This document shows positions 1 through 5,464 of a stretch of 5,836 bases of DNA, piece after piece. The translations under genes and the position numbers were made by a program. Position 1 is the stretch's first letter, and the number at the start of each line of letters is the position of its first letter. Below the pieces are notes generated by a model that was given only the letters and a program-made list of their open reading frames with translations, searched no databases and had not been told where the DNA came from. Origin of the DNA: Chitinophagaceae bacterium UBA4412 (GTDB lineage: Bacteria; Bacteroidota; Bacteroidia; Chitinophagales; Chitinophagaceae); the NCBI GenBank assembly GCA_002400445.1, contig DGQO01000108.1:1-5836 (forward strand), in the 5' to 3' direction.

Positions 1-140
1 ACATCCTTTCTCTGCAGCCGAAGCGAATCATTTTTAATCCCGGTACGGAAACCCCGGAACTGGAAGAACTTGCTGCAAAGCACGGCATCCGAACGCAAGA
101 GGCCTGTACCCTTGTTATGTTGAGTACGAGCCAGTACTAA
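1..140 (+). CDS. CoA-binding protein, YccU-like (C-terminal fragment)
   Basis: This is the 3' end of a gene that begins before the window; complete codons run from base 3 to the TAA at 138-140, giving 45 residues. The visible tail contains RIIFNPGTETPELEELAAKH, then an EACTLVML segment, and ends STSQY. That layout (beta strand, NPGTE turn, helix, then an E-A-C-T-L-V strand) is what I know from the small Rossmann-fold CoA-binding proteins of the CoA_binding_2/YccU family, usually about 120-140 residues, so roughly the last third is present. The family is thought to bind CoA or a related nucleotide in the cytoplasm; its physiological role is poorly defined. About 100 bp separate it from the next gene and no intrinsic terminator is visible, so read-through is possible. 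The family call is from recalled sequence similarity and is fairly secure; the precise function is not. Confidence 0.8.
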   Translation, partial: ILSLQPKRIIFNPGTETPELEELAAKHGIRTQEACTLVMLSTSQY

Positions 141-240
141 CCCTCCTATAAAAAAATTTTAAACGAACATAATATACAATACCAAGTGTACGTTATAGGA
201 AGTAGAACATTCCAATATCTACCTCCTAAAACCACAAGCC

Positions 241-696
241 ATGCTGTTTGCAAAACGAACAGGGTTACTGATCATGCTATGTACTGCTGCCTTAATGGGG
301 CAAGCGCAGGAAACCCAAATATCTTCAGCCGCCTTTGCAAGGCTGAATGCGCACATCGAAATTCCCACTGCCTTACTCACCAATAGTTTCACCCTGGCCC
401 GCGGTCAGTATGCCACTTTTAATTTCTCTCCTGAATTTACGTTTACAGGGGAAGTGATGAGTAATGTGCAGGTGTATCCAAACCTTAGAACTGTGATAGT
501 GCGTTCCTCAGAATACAAAAATGCAATGCTGCAAGTGTCTATGCAAACGGATGCAGATCAGGGGGTGACTTATGTGGGACGGATATTAAGCCGGCAGAGT
601 ACAGATGGTTTTACGATTAACAAAAGCAATGCTGGCAATTATGCTTTGGAGAAGTTTGATACTTCCCGGCTGTTACAGGATTGTAATGCACATTAA
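241..696 (+). CDS. Secreted protein of unknown function
   Basis: I do not recognise this 151-residue protein. It begins with a clear Sec signal peptide: basic K5-R6, a hydrophobic stretch at about 8-19, and a likely signal peptidase I site near GQA-Q at residue 22. The mature part is about 128 residues, rich in beta-strand-forming and polar residues, with no transmembrane segment, no T9SS sorting domain and a single Cys (C148) close to the end. C14 lies in LIMLC, a poor lipobox, so it is probably soluble in the periplasm or released rather than a lipoprotein. ATG 241 is preferred over ATG 274 because the latter would remove the basic part of the signal peptide. No good Shine-Dalgarno sequence precedes it, which is common in Bacteroidota. 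It lies 65 bp upstream of an exported metalloprotease on the same strand, so joint expression is plausible. A role as inhibitor or partner of that protease is speculation. Confidence 0.75.
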   Translation: MLFAKRTGLLIMLCTAALMGQAQETQISSAAFARLNAHIEIPTALLTNSFTLARGQYATFNFSPEFTFTGEVMSNVQVYPNLRTVIVRSSEYKNAMLQVSMQTDADQGVTYVGRILSRQSTDGFTINKSNAGNYALEKFDTSRLLQDCNAH

Positions 697-710
697 TACG
701 ATTTTATTTG
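681..710 (+). promoter_or_regulatory. Possible promoter for the metalloprotease gene
   Basis: A TTG at 681-683 is followed after 19 bp by TTTATTTG at 703-710, which matches seven of eight positions (six of six if the free nn are ignored, except T for A at the second) of the Bacteroidota -7 box TAnnTTTG. The predicted transcript would begin near 715 and carry a leader of about 45 nt before ATG 762. The TTG lies inside the end of the upstream gene. Because one conserved base deviates and AT-rich sequence gives chance matches, this is only a candidate. Confidence 0.3.
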
Positions 711-722
711 TCCGCAAGGACA
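709..722 (+). other. Small GNRA-tetraloop hairpin between the secreted-protein gene and the protease gene
   Basis: TGTCC (709-713), GCAA (714-717) and GGACA (718-722) form a perfect 5-bp stem closed by a GNRA-type tetraloop, 12 bases after the stop codon of the upstream gene. No U-tract follows, so it is not a convincing intrinsic terminator. In an mRNA spanning both genes it could protect the 3' end of the first cistron. It also overlaps the last bases of the candidate promoter box. Function is unproven. Confidence 0.4.
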
Positions 723-761
723 TTTCCTATATCCAATTCTTGACCCGGAAAAACGAGCATC

Positions 762-2339
762 ATGAAAAACTTTACCTTAAAGCTATTGCTATGCATAGCA
801 GCCGCCCTACCGGCTACCGCTATGAGCCAGGCACCCCGGCTTAGCAGTTTCCCTTCTGCCAGCGCCACACTCTACCTTGATTTTGACGGTCATTTTGTGC
901 AATGCGCTTACTGGAATGGTGGTAACGCTTTTACTTGCCAGCCAGCAGCATTCACCAATGAACAAATCACTGAAATGTTTCATAGAGTGGCCGAAGATTT
1001 TCGTCCCTTTGATATCAATATCACCACAGACTCCGCAAAATTTATAGCCGCACCTTTGAATAAAAGAATGCGCATTGTAGTTACCCCTACCAGCAGTTGG
1101 TATGGCGGTAATGTAGGAGGTGTGAGCTATGTAGGATCATTTACCTGGGGCGATAATACACCGGGTTTTGTATTTGCAGACAAACTGGGCAATAACCCAA
1201 AATTTGTAGCAGAATGCATCAGCCATGAAAGTGGCCATACGGTTGGTCTTTCTCACCAAAGTCGTTACGATAATAATTGCAGTATGACGGAGCAGTATAA
1301 CGTAGGAACGGGCGCCGGTGAAACAAGTTGGGCACCCGTAATGGGCAACAGTTATTACCGCAATATGACCGGCTGGAACGACGGACCTACACCATACGGA
1401 TGTGCTAATACACAGGACAATCTTACCATCATTACCAGCATCAATGGTTTCAGCTACAGGGCAGATGATTTTAAGGATGAAATAAATGCTTCTACCTATA
1501 GCCTTGGCTCATCTAGTTTTAATGTAGATGGCGTGATTTCCCGTACCGGTGATAAAGATGCTTTTAAATATACACTCACGGGTAATGTTCGGTTCTTTCT
1601 AAAAGCACAACCCTTTAGTATTGGCAATAATACGGGTGCTAACCTGGACATCGAAATTGATATGTATAAGGGCGATCAATTGATTCGCAGTTTTAACCCG
1701 GCCAATAGCCTCAGCGTAGATATAGACACTTCCCTTACAGCAGGCACTTACTATTTTGTAGTATCTGGTGCAGGCAATGAAAATACGAACAACTATGGTA
1801 GCCTGGGATCTTATAACATGCTCGGTTTCTTTGGCATACTTGCCATCAAAAATATTTCGCTGGCTGGCGAAGTAAAGCAAGGCCAGCATAGCCTGCATTG
1901 GAATGTTGTATGTGATGAACCCGTAAGAGCGCAGGAAATAGAAATTTCTAAAGATGGTATAAATTTTAAACCACTTGCCACAATAAACACAAACCAGAAA
2001 ACGTTTTTATATGCAGCGAACCAAAACACCACAACTTACTACCGCTTAAAAGTAACCTCTGTTCAAGACCAAACTGCATACTCAAATGTAATTGCATTAA
2101 AATCTAACGTTGCCGCTGCTGATTTCACAGTAAGTACACTGGTACAGCAAGATATTACGGTAAACGCTACAGAGCACTTCCAGTATCGCTTATACGATGC
2201 AAACGGGCGGGCAATTTTCCAGGGAAATGGTGTTAAAGGCTTCAATAAAATAAACGTGGGCAACCAGGCAGGGGGAATGTATATCCTGCAATTGCTTACA
2301 GACAATAAGAGACAAACAGAACGAATTATAAAACAGTAA
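762..2339 (+). CDS. Secreted metzincin-type zinc metalloprotease with T9SS sorting domain
   Basis: Predicted exported zinc endopeptidase of 525 residues. Residues 1-20 or so are a Sec signal peptide (hydrophobic core 7-20). The catalytic region spans about 35-210: the zinc motif HESGHTVGLSH places ligands at H155, H159 and H165 with E156 as catalytic base, fitting HExxHxxGxxH exactly, and APVMG with M194 is a good Met-turn. C48/C59 and C152/C173/C214 could form disulfides. Residues about 230-362 resemble a PPC (bacterial pre-peptidase C-terminal) beta domain, with the D-x-D-x-F-K segment near 264-269 and TAGTYYFVVSG near 326-336. A fibronectin-like beta-sandwich follows (about 366-447). Residues 450-525 look like a type A T9SS sorting domain: YRLYDANGR, GGMYILQL, and a basic RIIKQ end. 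It should therefore cross the outer membrane by T9SS and be anchored or released. Only about ten residues separate the signal peptide from the catalytic fold, so no Cys-switch propeptide is seen. Substrate unknown. A terminator follows directly. Confidence 0.92.
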   Translation: MKNFTLKLLLCIAAALPATAMSQAPRLSSFPSASATLYLDFDGHFVQCAYWNGGNAFTCQPAAFTNEQITEMFHRVAEDFRPFDINITTDSAKFIAAPLNKRMRIVVTPTSSWYGGNVGGVSYVGSFTWGDNTPGFVFADKLGNNPKFVAECISHESGHTVGLSHQSRYDNNCSMTEQYNVGTGAGETSWAPVMGNSYYRNMTGWNDGPTPYGCANTQDNLTIITSINGFSYRADDFKDEINASTYSLGSSSFNVDGVISRTGDKDAFKYTLTGNVRFFLKAQPFSIGNNTGANLDIEIDMYKGDQLIRSFNPANSLSVDIDTSLTAGTYYFVVSGAGNENTNNYGSLGSYNMLGFFGILAIKNISLAGEVKQGQHSLHWNVVCDEPVRAQEIEISKDGINFKPLATINTNQKTFLYAANQNTTTYYRLKVTSVQDQTAYSNVIALKSNVAAADFTVSTLVQQDITVNATEHFQYRLYDANGRAIFQGNGVKGFNKINVGNQAGGMYILQLLTDNKRQTERIIKQ

Positions 2340-2360
2340 GGTAGATTCATGTGTAAGTTT

Positions 2361-2393
2361 AGGGGACAGCGTTAGGGGCTGTCCTCTTTTTTT
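2361..2393 (+). terminator. Intrinsic terminator after the metalloprotease gene
   Basis: AGGGGACAGC (2361-2370) pairs with GCTGTCCTCT (2378-2387) in a 10-bp stem containing one G-U wobble, around a 7-nt loop, and runs straight into seven T residues (2387-2393). It sits 22 bases after the protease stop codon and should end the upstream transcription unit, separating it from the YkuK-like gene. Confidence 0.88.
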
Positions 2394-2481
2394 GTGCCTA
2401 TACCAACCCCTAATTCTCCACATTTCCACAACTAAGCATTTTTCTCTTCATGAAATAATATGCGTGCTTTCTTATTCGGAT

Positions 2482-2489
2482 TAACTTTA
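2482..2489 (+). promoter_or_regulatory. Weak candidate -7 box for the YkuK-like gene
   Basis: TAACTTTA differs from the Bacteroidota -7 consensus TAnnTTTG only in the last base and lies 16 bp before ATG 2506, giving a leader of about 10 nt. A terminator upstream means this gene needs its own promoter, which supports the idea. No good TTTG or TTG element is visible 17-23 bp upstream, so support is limited. Confidence 0.3.
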
Positions 2490-2505
2490 AGAAACCCAAA
2501 AAATT

Positions 2506-2979
2506 ATGTACTGGAGAAAATTTAACGGTGAGTCTATCGATCTGCCCATCAAAGAGGCGGTAGAACTTGCCATAAAAAGAGAAGCCGGCATGCTGTATAA
2601 ATTAAAAGTATGCATTGGTACAGACAGCCAGGTAAAAGGTAAAGAAACGGAATTTGCCACAGTGATTGTGTTCCTCCGGGAAGGCAATGGTGGCTTTATG
2701 TTTTTGCACAACGAAAAAACTACACAACGATACAGCATTAAAGAAAGGATGCTGGTGGAAGTAGCCAAAAGCATCGAAATCGCTTATGAACTTTGCGACT
2801 TATTTACGTTGTATGACGTGGACATGGAAGTGCACGCAGACATTAATACCAATCCCCAGTTTAAAAGTAATGAAGCTCTACGGGAAGCGATGGGCTATAT
2901 CCTGGGAATGGGCTTTGCCTTCAAAGCTAAGCCAGAAGCCTTTGCCAGCAGTTGTTGTGCGAATAAGGCAGTGAATTAA
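2506..2979 (+). CDS. RNase H-like protein, YkuK/DUF458 family
   Basis: A 157-residue cytoplasmic protein without signal peptide or membrane segment. The central strand KVCIGTDSQVKGKETEF (residues 34-50) carries the first conserved acidic residue, D40, in a G-T-D-S-Q motif; a second strand-end motif, EVHADINTNP (108-117), supplies D112; and the C-terminal segment GFAFKAKPEAFASSCCANKA (136-155) is a conserved family ending. This arrangement matches the RNaseH_like family (formerly DUF458) that includes Bacillus YkuK, which is about the same length. The fold suggests metal-dependent nucleic-acid cleavage or binding, but I know of no firmly established substrate. ATG 2506 is preceded by an A-rich stretch and no strong Shine-Dalgarno sequence. 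The gene stands alone between the terminator at 2361-2393 and the convergent engB, with 40 bp between the two stop codons. Confidence 0.85.
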   Translation: MYWRKFNGESIDLPIKEAVELAIKREAGMLYKLKVCIGTDSQVKGKETEFATVIVFLREGNGGFMFLHNEKTTQRYSIKERMLVEVAKSIEIAYELCDLFTLYDVDMEVHADINTNPQFKSNEALREAMGYILGMGFAFKAKPEAFASSCCANKAVN

Positions 2980-3019
2980 CGTAGGAATACTGTGACATCC
3001 CCTACCAGAATTTTGTGTG

Positions 3020-3667
3020 CTATTTCTCTTCTTTGAGTTGCTTGTTTAGCTCACCGATATAATTCAACAGTTTTTCCTTTCCTGTTTTCTTAGCGGCACT
3101 GGTTACAAAATGCGCTGGTAAAAACATCCATGTTTTACGCATGGCTTCTAAGAATGATTTTACATTTTTACTTACGATGCGCTGGCTCTCTTTATCACTC
3201 TTTGTAAATACGAGGCTAAAAGGAACTTCCCAGGTTTTAAGTTGCTCCAAAAATTCGAGATCAATTTTTTGAGGACTATGCCGGGCGTCAATCAACACAA
3301 AAACCTGTGTAAGATTCTCCCGCTTGCGTAAATAATTTTCTATCATCTGCTCCCATCGCCGCCTTGCGCTTATGCTCACCTTGGCAAAACCATAACCGGG
3401 CAAATCAACCAGATACCAAAGCTGGTTATCCTCCTTTTTACCGCTGGCAGCAGTTTCGCCACTCACCACATCAAAATGATTGATGAGTTGCGTTTTACCC
3501 GGAGAACCAGAAGTTTTAGCCAGCTTCTCATTATCACAAAGCAAATTGATCAGGGAACTTTTACCCACGTTACTCCGGCCGATAAATGCATACTCAGGCT
3601 TATCCGGCGCCGGGCATTTTTCATAGTTCGGGCTACTGATGATGTATGTTGCTTTCTTAATATGCAT
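3020..3667 (-). CDS. engB: Ribosome biogenesis GTPase EngB (YihA/YsxC)
   Basis: A 215-residue GTPase needed for late assembly of the large ribosomal subunit. All G motifs are visible: G1 GRSNVGKS (30-37), the G2 region SGSPGKTQ (53-60), G3 DLPGYG (88-93), G4 TKSD (155-158) and G5 TSA (189-191). GRSNVGKSS together with DLPGYGFAK is diagnostic of EngB. The start chosen is ATG at 3667, with AGGA about 6-7 bases upstream. A longer reading from TTG at 3688 would add seven residues, but that TTG lies inside a perfect TAnnTTTG promoter box, so it should not be transcribed. Compared with EngB sequences I recall, about 13 extra polar residues (around 66-82) separate the switch I strand from G3. It is transcribed away from ubiE and converges on the YkuK-like gene; no clear terminator was found in the 40-bp convergent gap. 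Confidence 0.95.
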   Translation of the reverse strand: MHIKKATYIISSPNYEKCPAPDKPEYAFIGRSNVGKSSLINLLCDNEKLAKTSGSPGKTQLINHFDVVSGETAASGKKEDNQLWYLVDLPGYGFAKVSISARRRWEQMIENYLRKRENLTQVFVLIDARHSPQKIDLEFLEQLKTWEVPFSLVFTKSDKESQRIVSKNVKSFLEAMRKTWMFLPAHFVTSAAKKTGKEKLLNYIGELNKQLKEEK

Positions 3668-3685
3668 TTTATCCTGGAATTGGGG

Positions 3686-3693
3686 CAAAGGTA
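3686..3693 (-). promoter_or_regulatory. Promoter -7 box for engB
   Basis: Read on the - strand, bases 3693 to 3686 are TACCTTTG, a perfect match to the Bacteroidota -7 consensus TAnnTTTG. Transcription would begin roughly 4-7 bases further on, leaving about 12-15 nt of leader before ATG 3667. The -33 element is unclear: TTAG (3720-3717) is at 23 bp spacing, and a good TTTG (3725-3722) is at 28 bp, longer than usual. Confidence 0.6.
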
Positions 3694-3772
3694 ATTTTTA
3701 TTAGCTGGCCCGGCGACTAAGCAAACGCAAAATAAAAAGGTTAAAAGTAGATCAGGCAAAGGGCTGCTGGCA

Positions 3773-3801
3773 TTTGGCCACATTTCATTCACTTATCTTT
3801 G
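3773..3801 (+). promoter_or_regulatory. Promoter for ubiE-porT
   Basis: TTTG at 3773-3776 and TATCTTTG at 3794-3801 are separated by 17 bp. The second is a perfect Bacteroidota -7 box (TAnnTTTG) and the first a perfect -33 core; 17 bp is at the short end of reported spacing. The predicted transcription start lies near 3805-3808, only a few bases before ATG 3811, so the mRNA would be leaderless or nearly so. Confidence 0.7.
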
Positions 3802-3810
3802 CACCCCTAT

Positions 3811-4554
3811 ATGACAGAATTTGCACATGATACAGTAGTACCAAACAAGGGTTCAACACAATCCAAGAAGGAACAAGTGGCGGGCATGTTTGACGATATT
3901 GCTTTTCGCTATGATTTTCTTAATCGTTTCCTTAGCGCCGGCTTAGACATAAGCTGGAGAAAAAAAGCGCTGGATAAATTAAAAACCATTCGCCCAAAGT
4001 ACCTGCTGGATATGGCTACCGGTACAGGTGATGTGGCCATTATGGCGGCAAAAAGATTACAACCCCAAAAAATTACAGGCGTAGATATCAGTGATGGCAT
4101 GCTGAGCGTGGCAAGGCAAAAGGTGGAGAAACTAAACCTCTCCAATACTATAGAACTGTTAAACGGCGACAGCGAAACAATAAATTTTCCTGACGCCACG
4201 TTTGACGCAGTAACCGTAGCCTTTGGCGTGCGCAATTTCCAGGATCTTCAAAAAGGCCTGGCAGAAATTTACCGGGTACTCCGGCCTGGCGGCAGGCTCG
4301 TGGTACTGGAGTTTAGCAAACCAAAAGCACCCTTTGTAAAATTTTTTTATAACCTTTACATGAAAACGGTAACGCCTCGTGTGGGCAAATTTGTTTCAAA
4401 AAACGCAACCGCCTATTCATATCTCGACGAATCTATACGGAAGTTTCCTGAAGGCAAGGATTTCTTGCAGATCATGAAACAAACCGGCTACATCAACAGT
4501 GAATTTAAACCCCTGAGTTTAGGAATATGCAGTATCTATTGCGGAGACAAGTAA
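3811..4554 (+). CDS. ubiE: Demethylmenaquinone methyltransferase UbiE/MenG
   Basis: SAM-dependent C-methyltransferase of 247 residues that converts demethylmenaquinone to menaquinone, the respiratory quinone expected in Bacteroidota; the ubiquinone role of the family is unlikely here. Family marks include the N-terminal VAGMFDDIAFRYDFLNRFLS (23-42), SAM motif I LDMATGTGD (66-74), the acidic residue D92 in VDIS, NGDSETINFP (118-127) with FGVRN (138-142), post-motif LRPGGRLVVLEFSKP (157-171), YSYLDESIRKFP (202-213) and the ending LSLGICSIYCGDK. Length is normal. ATG 3811 is chosen; TTG 3799 would add four residues but lies in the promoter -7 box. No Shine-Dalgarno sequence precedes ATG 3811, in line with a leaderless message. 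The 3' end overlaps porT by 28 bp in another frame, so the two are almost certainly one transcript. Confidence 0.95.
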   Translation: MTEFAHDTVVPNKGSTQSKKEQVAGMFDDIAFRYDFLNRFLSAGLDISWRKKALDKLKTIRPKYLLDMATGTGDVAIMAAKRLQPQKITGVDISDGMLSVARQKVEKLNLSNTIELLNGDSETINFPDATFDAVTVAFGVRNFQDLQKGLAEIYRVLRPGGRLVVLEFSKPKAPFVKFFYNLYMKTVTPRVGKFVSKNATAYSYLDESIRKFPEGKDFLQIMKQTGYINSEFKPLSLGICSIYCGDK

Positions 4555-5258
4555 TCCTTGTATTTATTACGTTTTGTGCCCTCCCCTTTGGCGCATTTGC
4601 TCAATTATTTGAGAACCAGAATTCTCTTGATCATGATCAAAAGAGTTTTCACTTTGGTATAAATGTAGGTATCAACCGGAGTCACTATAATTTTACGCAG
4701 CACCCTCGTTTTCTTCAATACGATAGTGTGCTTGTGGTAGAGAGTATAAACAGTACGGGCCTTAACCTGGCCTGGCTGGTAAATAAAAGAATAAGTGATC
4801 ATTTTGACCTGCGCACCTACCCACTCAACCTCACTTTTACAGAAAAAGCTTTTTTATATTCTCTTAAATATCCTGATCGCCCTGCTGGAGAAGACACGAT
4901 AAGCACCCGAAAAATTCAGGGCATTACATTGGCGCTGCCTGTTCAATTAAAATTTAGCAGTGATCGCATTGCAAACTTTAAAGTGTACATGATGGCAGGT
5001 GGAAAAATAGAATATGATATGGCGGCTACCAAGGGTGGCAAGAATTCTGAAAAATTAATGAAGCTGAAGAAATTCGATTACGGCATCGAAGCTGGAATGG
5101 GTTTTCACTTCTATTTTCCGGTATTTGTGCTTACACCAGAAATTAAGCTGGGCTGGGGTTTAAACAACGTTCACTTGCGGGATCCCGACCTAAAGTTCTC
5201 CAATGTACTTGATAAAATTAATGCAAGAAGCATCACATTTTCACTCACCGTTGAGTAG
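4527..5258 (+). CDS. porT: PorT-family outer-membrane protein of the type IX secretion system
   Basis: A 243-residue predicted outer-membrane beta-barrel of the PorT/SprT family, required in Porphyromonas and Flavobacterium for T9SS function. Residues 1-25 are a Sec signal peptide (basic R6-R7, hydrophobic 9-20, cleavage after GAFA). The mature protein shows alternating beta strands: FHFGINVGINRSHYNF (41-56), GLNLAWLVNKRISDHFDLR (78-96), ALPVQLKFSS, VYMMAGGKIEYDM, a Gly- and aromatic-rich GIEAGMGFHFYFPVFVLTPE near 187-206, and a final ITFSLTVE strand. Length is close to that of characterised PorT proteins, as I recall them, and placement directly after ubiE is a recurrent Bacteroidota arrangement. 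ATG 4527 lies inside the end of ubiE with TAGGA just upstream, and the signal peptide starts there, so the start is secure. The overlap suggests translational coupling. The PorT assignment rests on length, context and pattern; a generic PorT-like barrel is the alternative. Confidence 0.82.
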   Translation: MQYLLRRQVILVFITFCALPFGAFAQLFENQNSLDHDQKSFHFGINVGINRSHYNFTQHPRFLQYDSVLVVESINSTGLNLAWLVNKRISDHFDLRTYPLNLTFTEKAFLYSLKYPDRPAGEDTISTRKIQGITLALPVQLKFSSDRIANFKVYMMAGGKIEYDMAATKGGKNSEKLMKLKKFDYGIEAGMGFHFYFPVFVLTPEIKLGWGLNNVHLRDPDLKFSNVLDKINARSITFSLTVE

Positions 5259-5403
5259 GAAAGCAGGCTTTTTTACACCTCCTCTATTAAAGGTGCTGGC
5301 GTAAAATAATTACCACAAAACAAGATTGACTTGCACCGCCATCACCTGGGAAAATAACCAAACCAGCCTGAGGAAAATGCCAAAATCCATCAATAAAAAT
5401 CTA

Positions 5404-5441
5404 CCGCAGACTACAGCAGTTTGATATACTCATATCTGCGG
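5404..5441 (-). terminator. Possible terminator of the right-hand barrel gene
   Basis: Read on the - strand, CCGCAGA (5441-5435) pairs with TCTGCGG (5410-5404) in a perfect 7-bp GC-rich stem around a 24-nt loop, followed after four bases by five T residues (5399-5395). It starts 24 bases beyond the stop of the - strand gene. The long loop and the gap before the T-run make it a weak terminator candidate. The + strand side has no T-run, so it does not terminate porT. Confidence 0.35.
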
Positions 5442-5464
5442 GATACACGGAAGAGCACCTCTAT

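Noticed and set aside
141..240. Promoter for the secreted-protein gene
   Set aside because: No TAnnTTTG-like box was found in the 100 bp upstream of ATG 241, so none is called.
268..282. Possible lipobox around C14 of the secreted protein (LIMLC)
   Set aside because: Residues before the Cys are bulky (M, L) rather than small, and the Cys is inside the hydrophobic core; a signal peptidase I site at GQA-Q fits better.
186..844. Open frames at 186-386 and 605-844 (+)
   Set aside because: They overlap the secreted-protein and protease genes in other frames, have no signal peptide or recognisable motif, and their composition fits out-of-frame reading.
1599..2774. Several - strand open frames of 73-99 codons opposite the protease and YkuK-like genes
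   Set aside because: They are antisense to well-supported genes with domain-level evidence and encode no recognisable protein.
2981..3005. Inverted repeat GTAGG/CCTAC in the convergent gap between the YkuK-like gene and engB
   Set aside because: Only 5 bp of stem around a 15-nt loop and no T-run on either strand, so it is too weak to call a terminator.
3799..3810. TTG 3799 as start of ubiE
   Set aside because: It lies within the -7 promoter box TATCTTTG; ATG 3811 is better placed and gives the normal family length.
3909..4235. 108-codon - strand open frame inside ubiE
   Set aside because: It is antisense to the SAM-binding core of ubiE, whose conserved motifs explain the sequence.
5262..5310. 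Possible terminator after porT (CACCT/AGGTG hairpin and a T-run before it)
   Set aside because: The T-run precedes the hairpin on the + strand, and no T-run follows on either strand; the AAAGC/GCTTT alternative leaves only a 2-nt loop.
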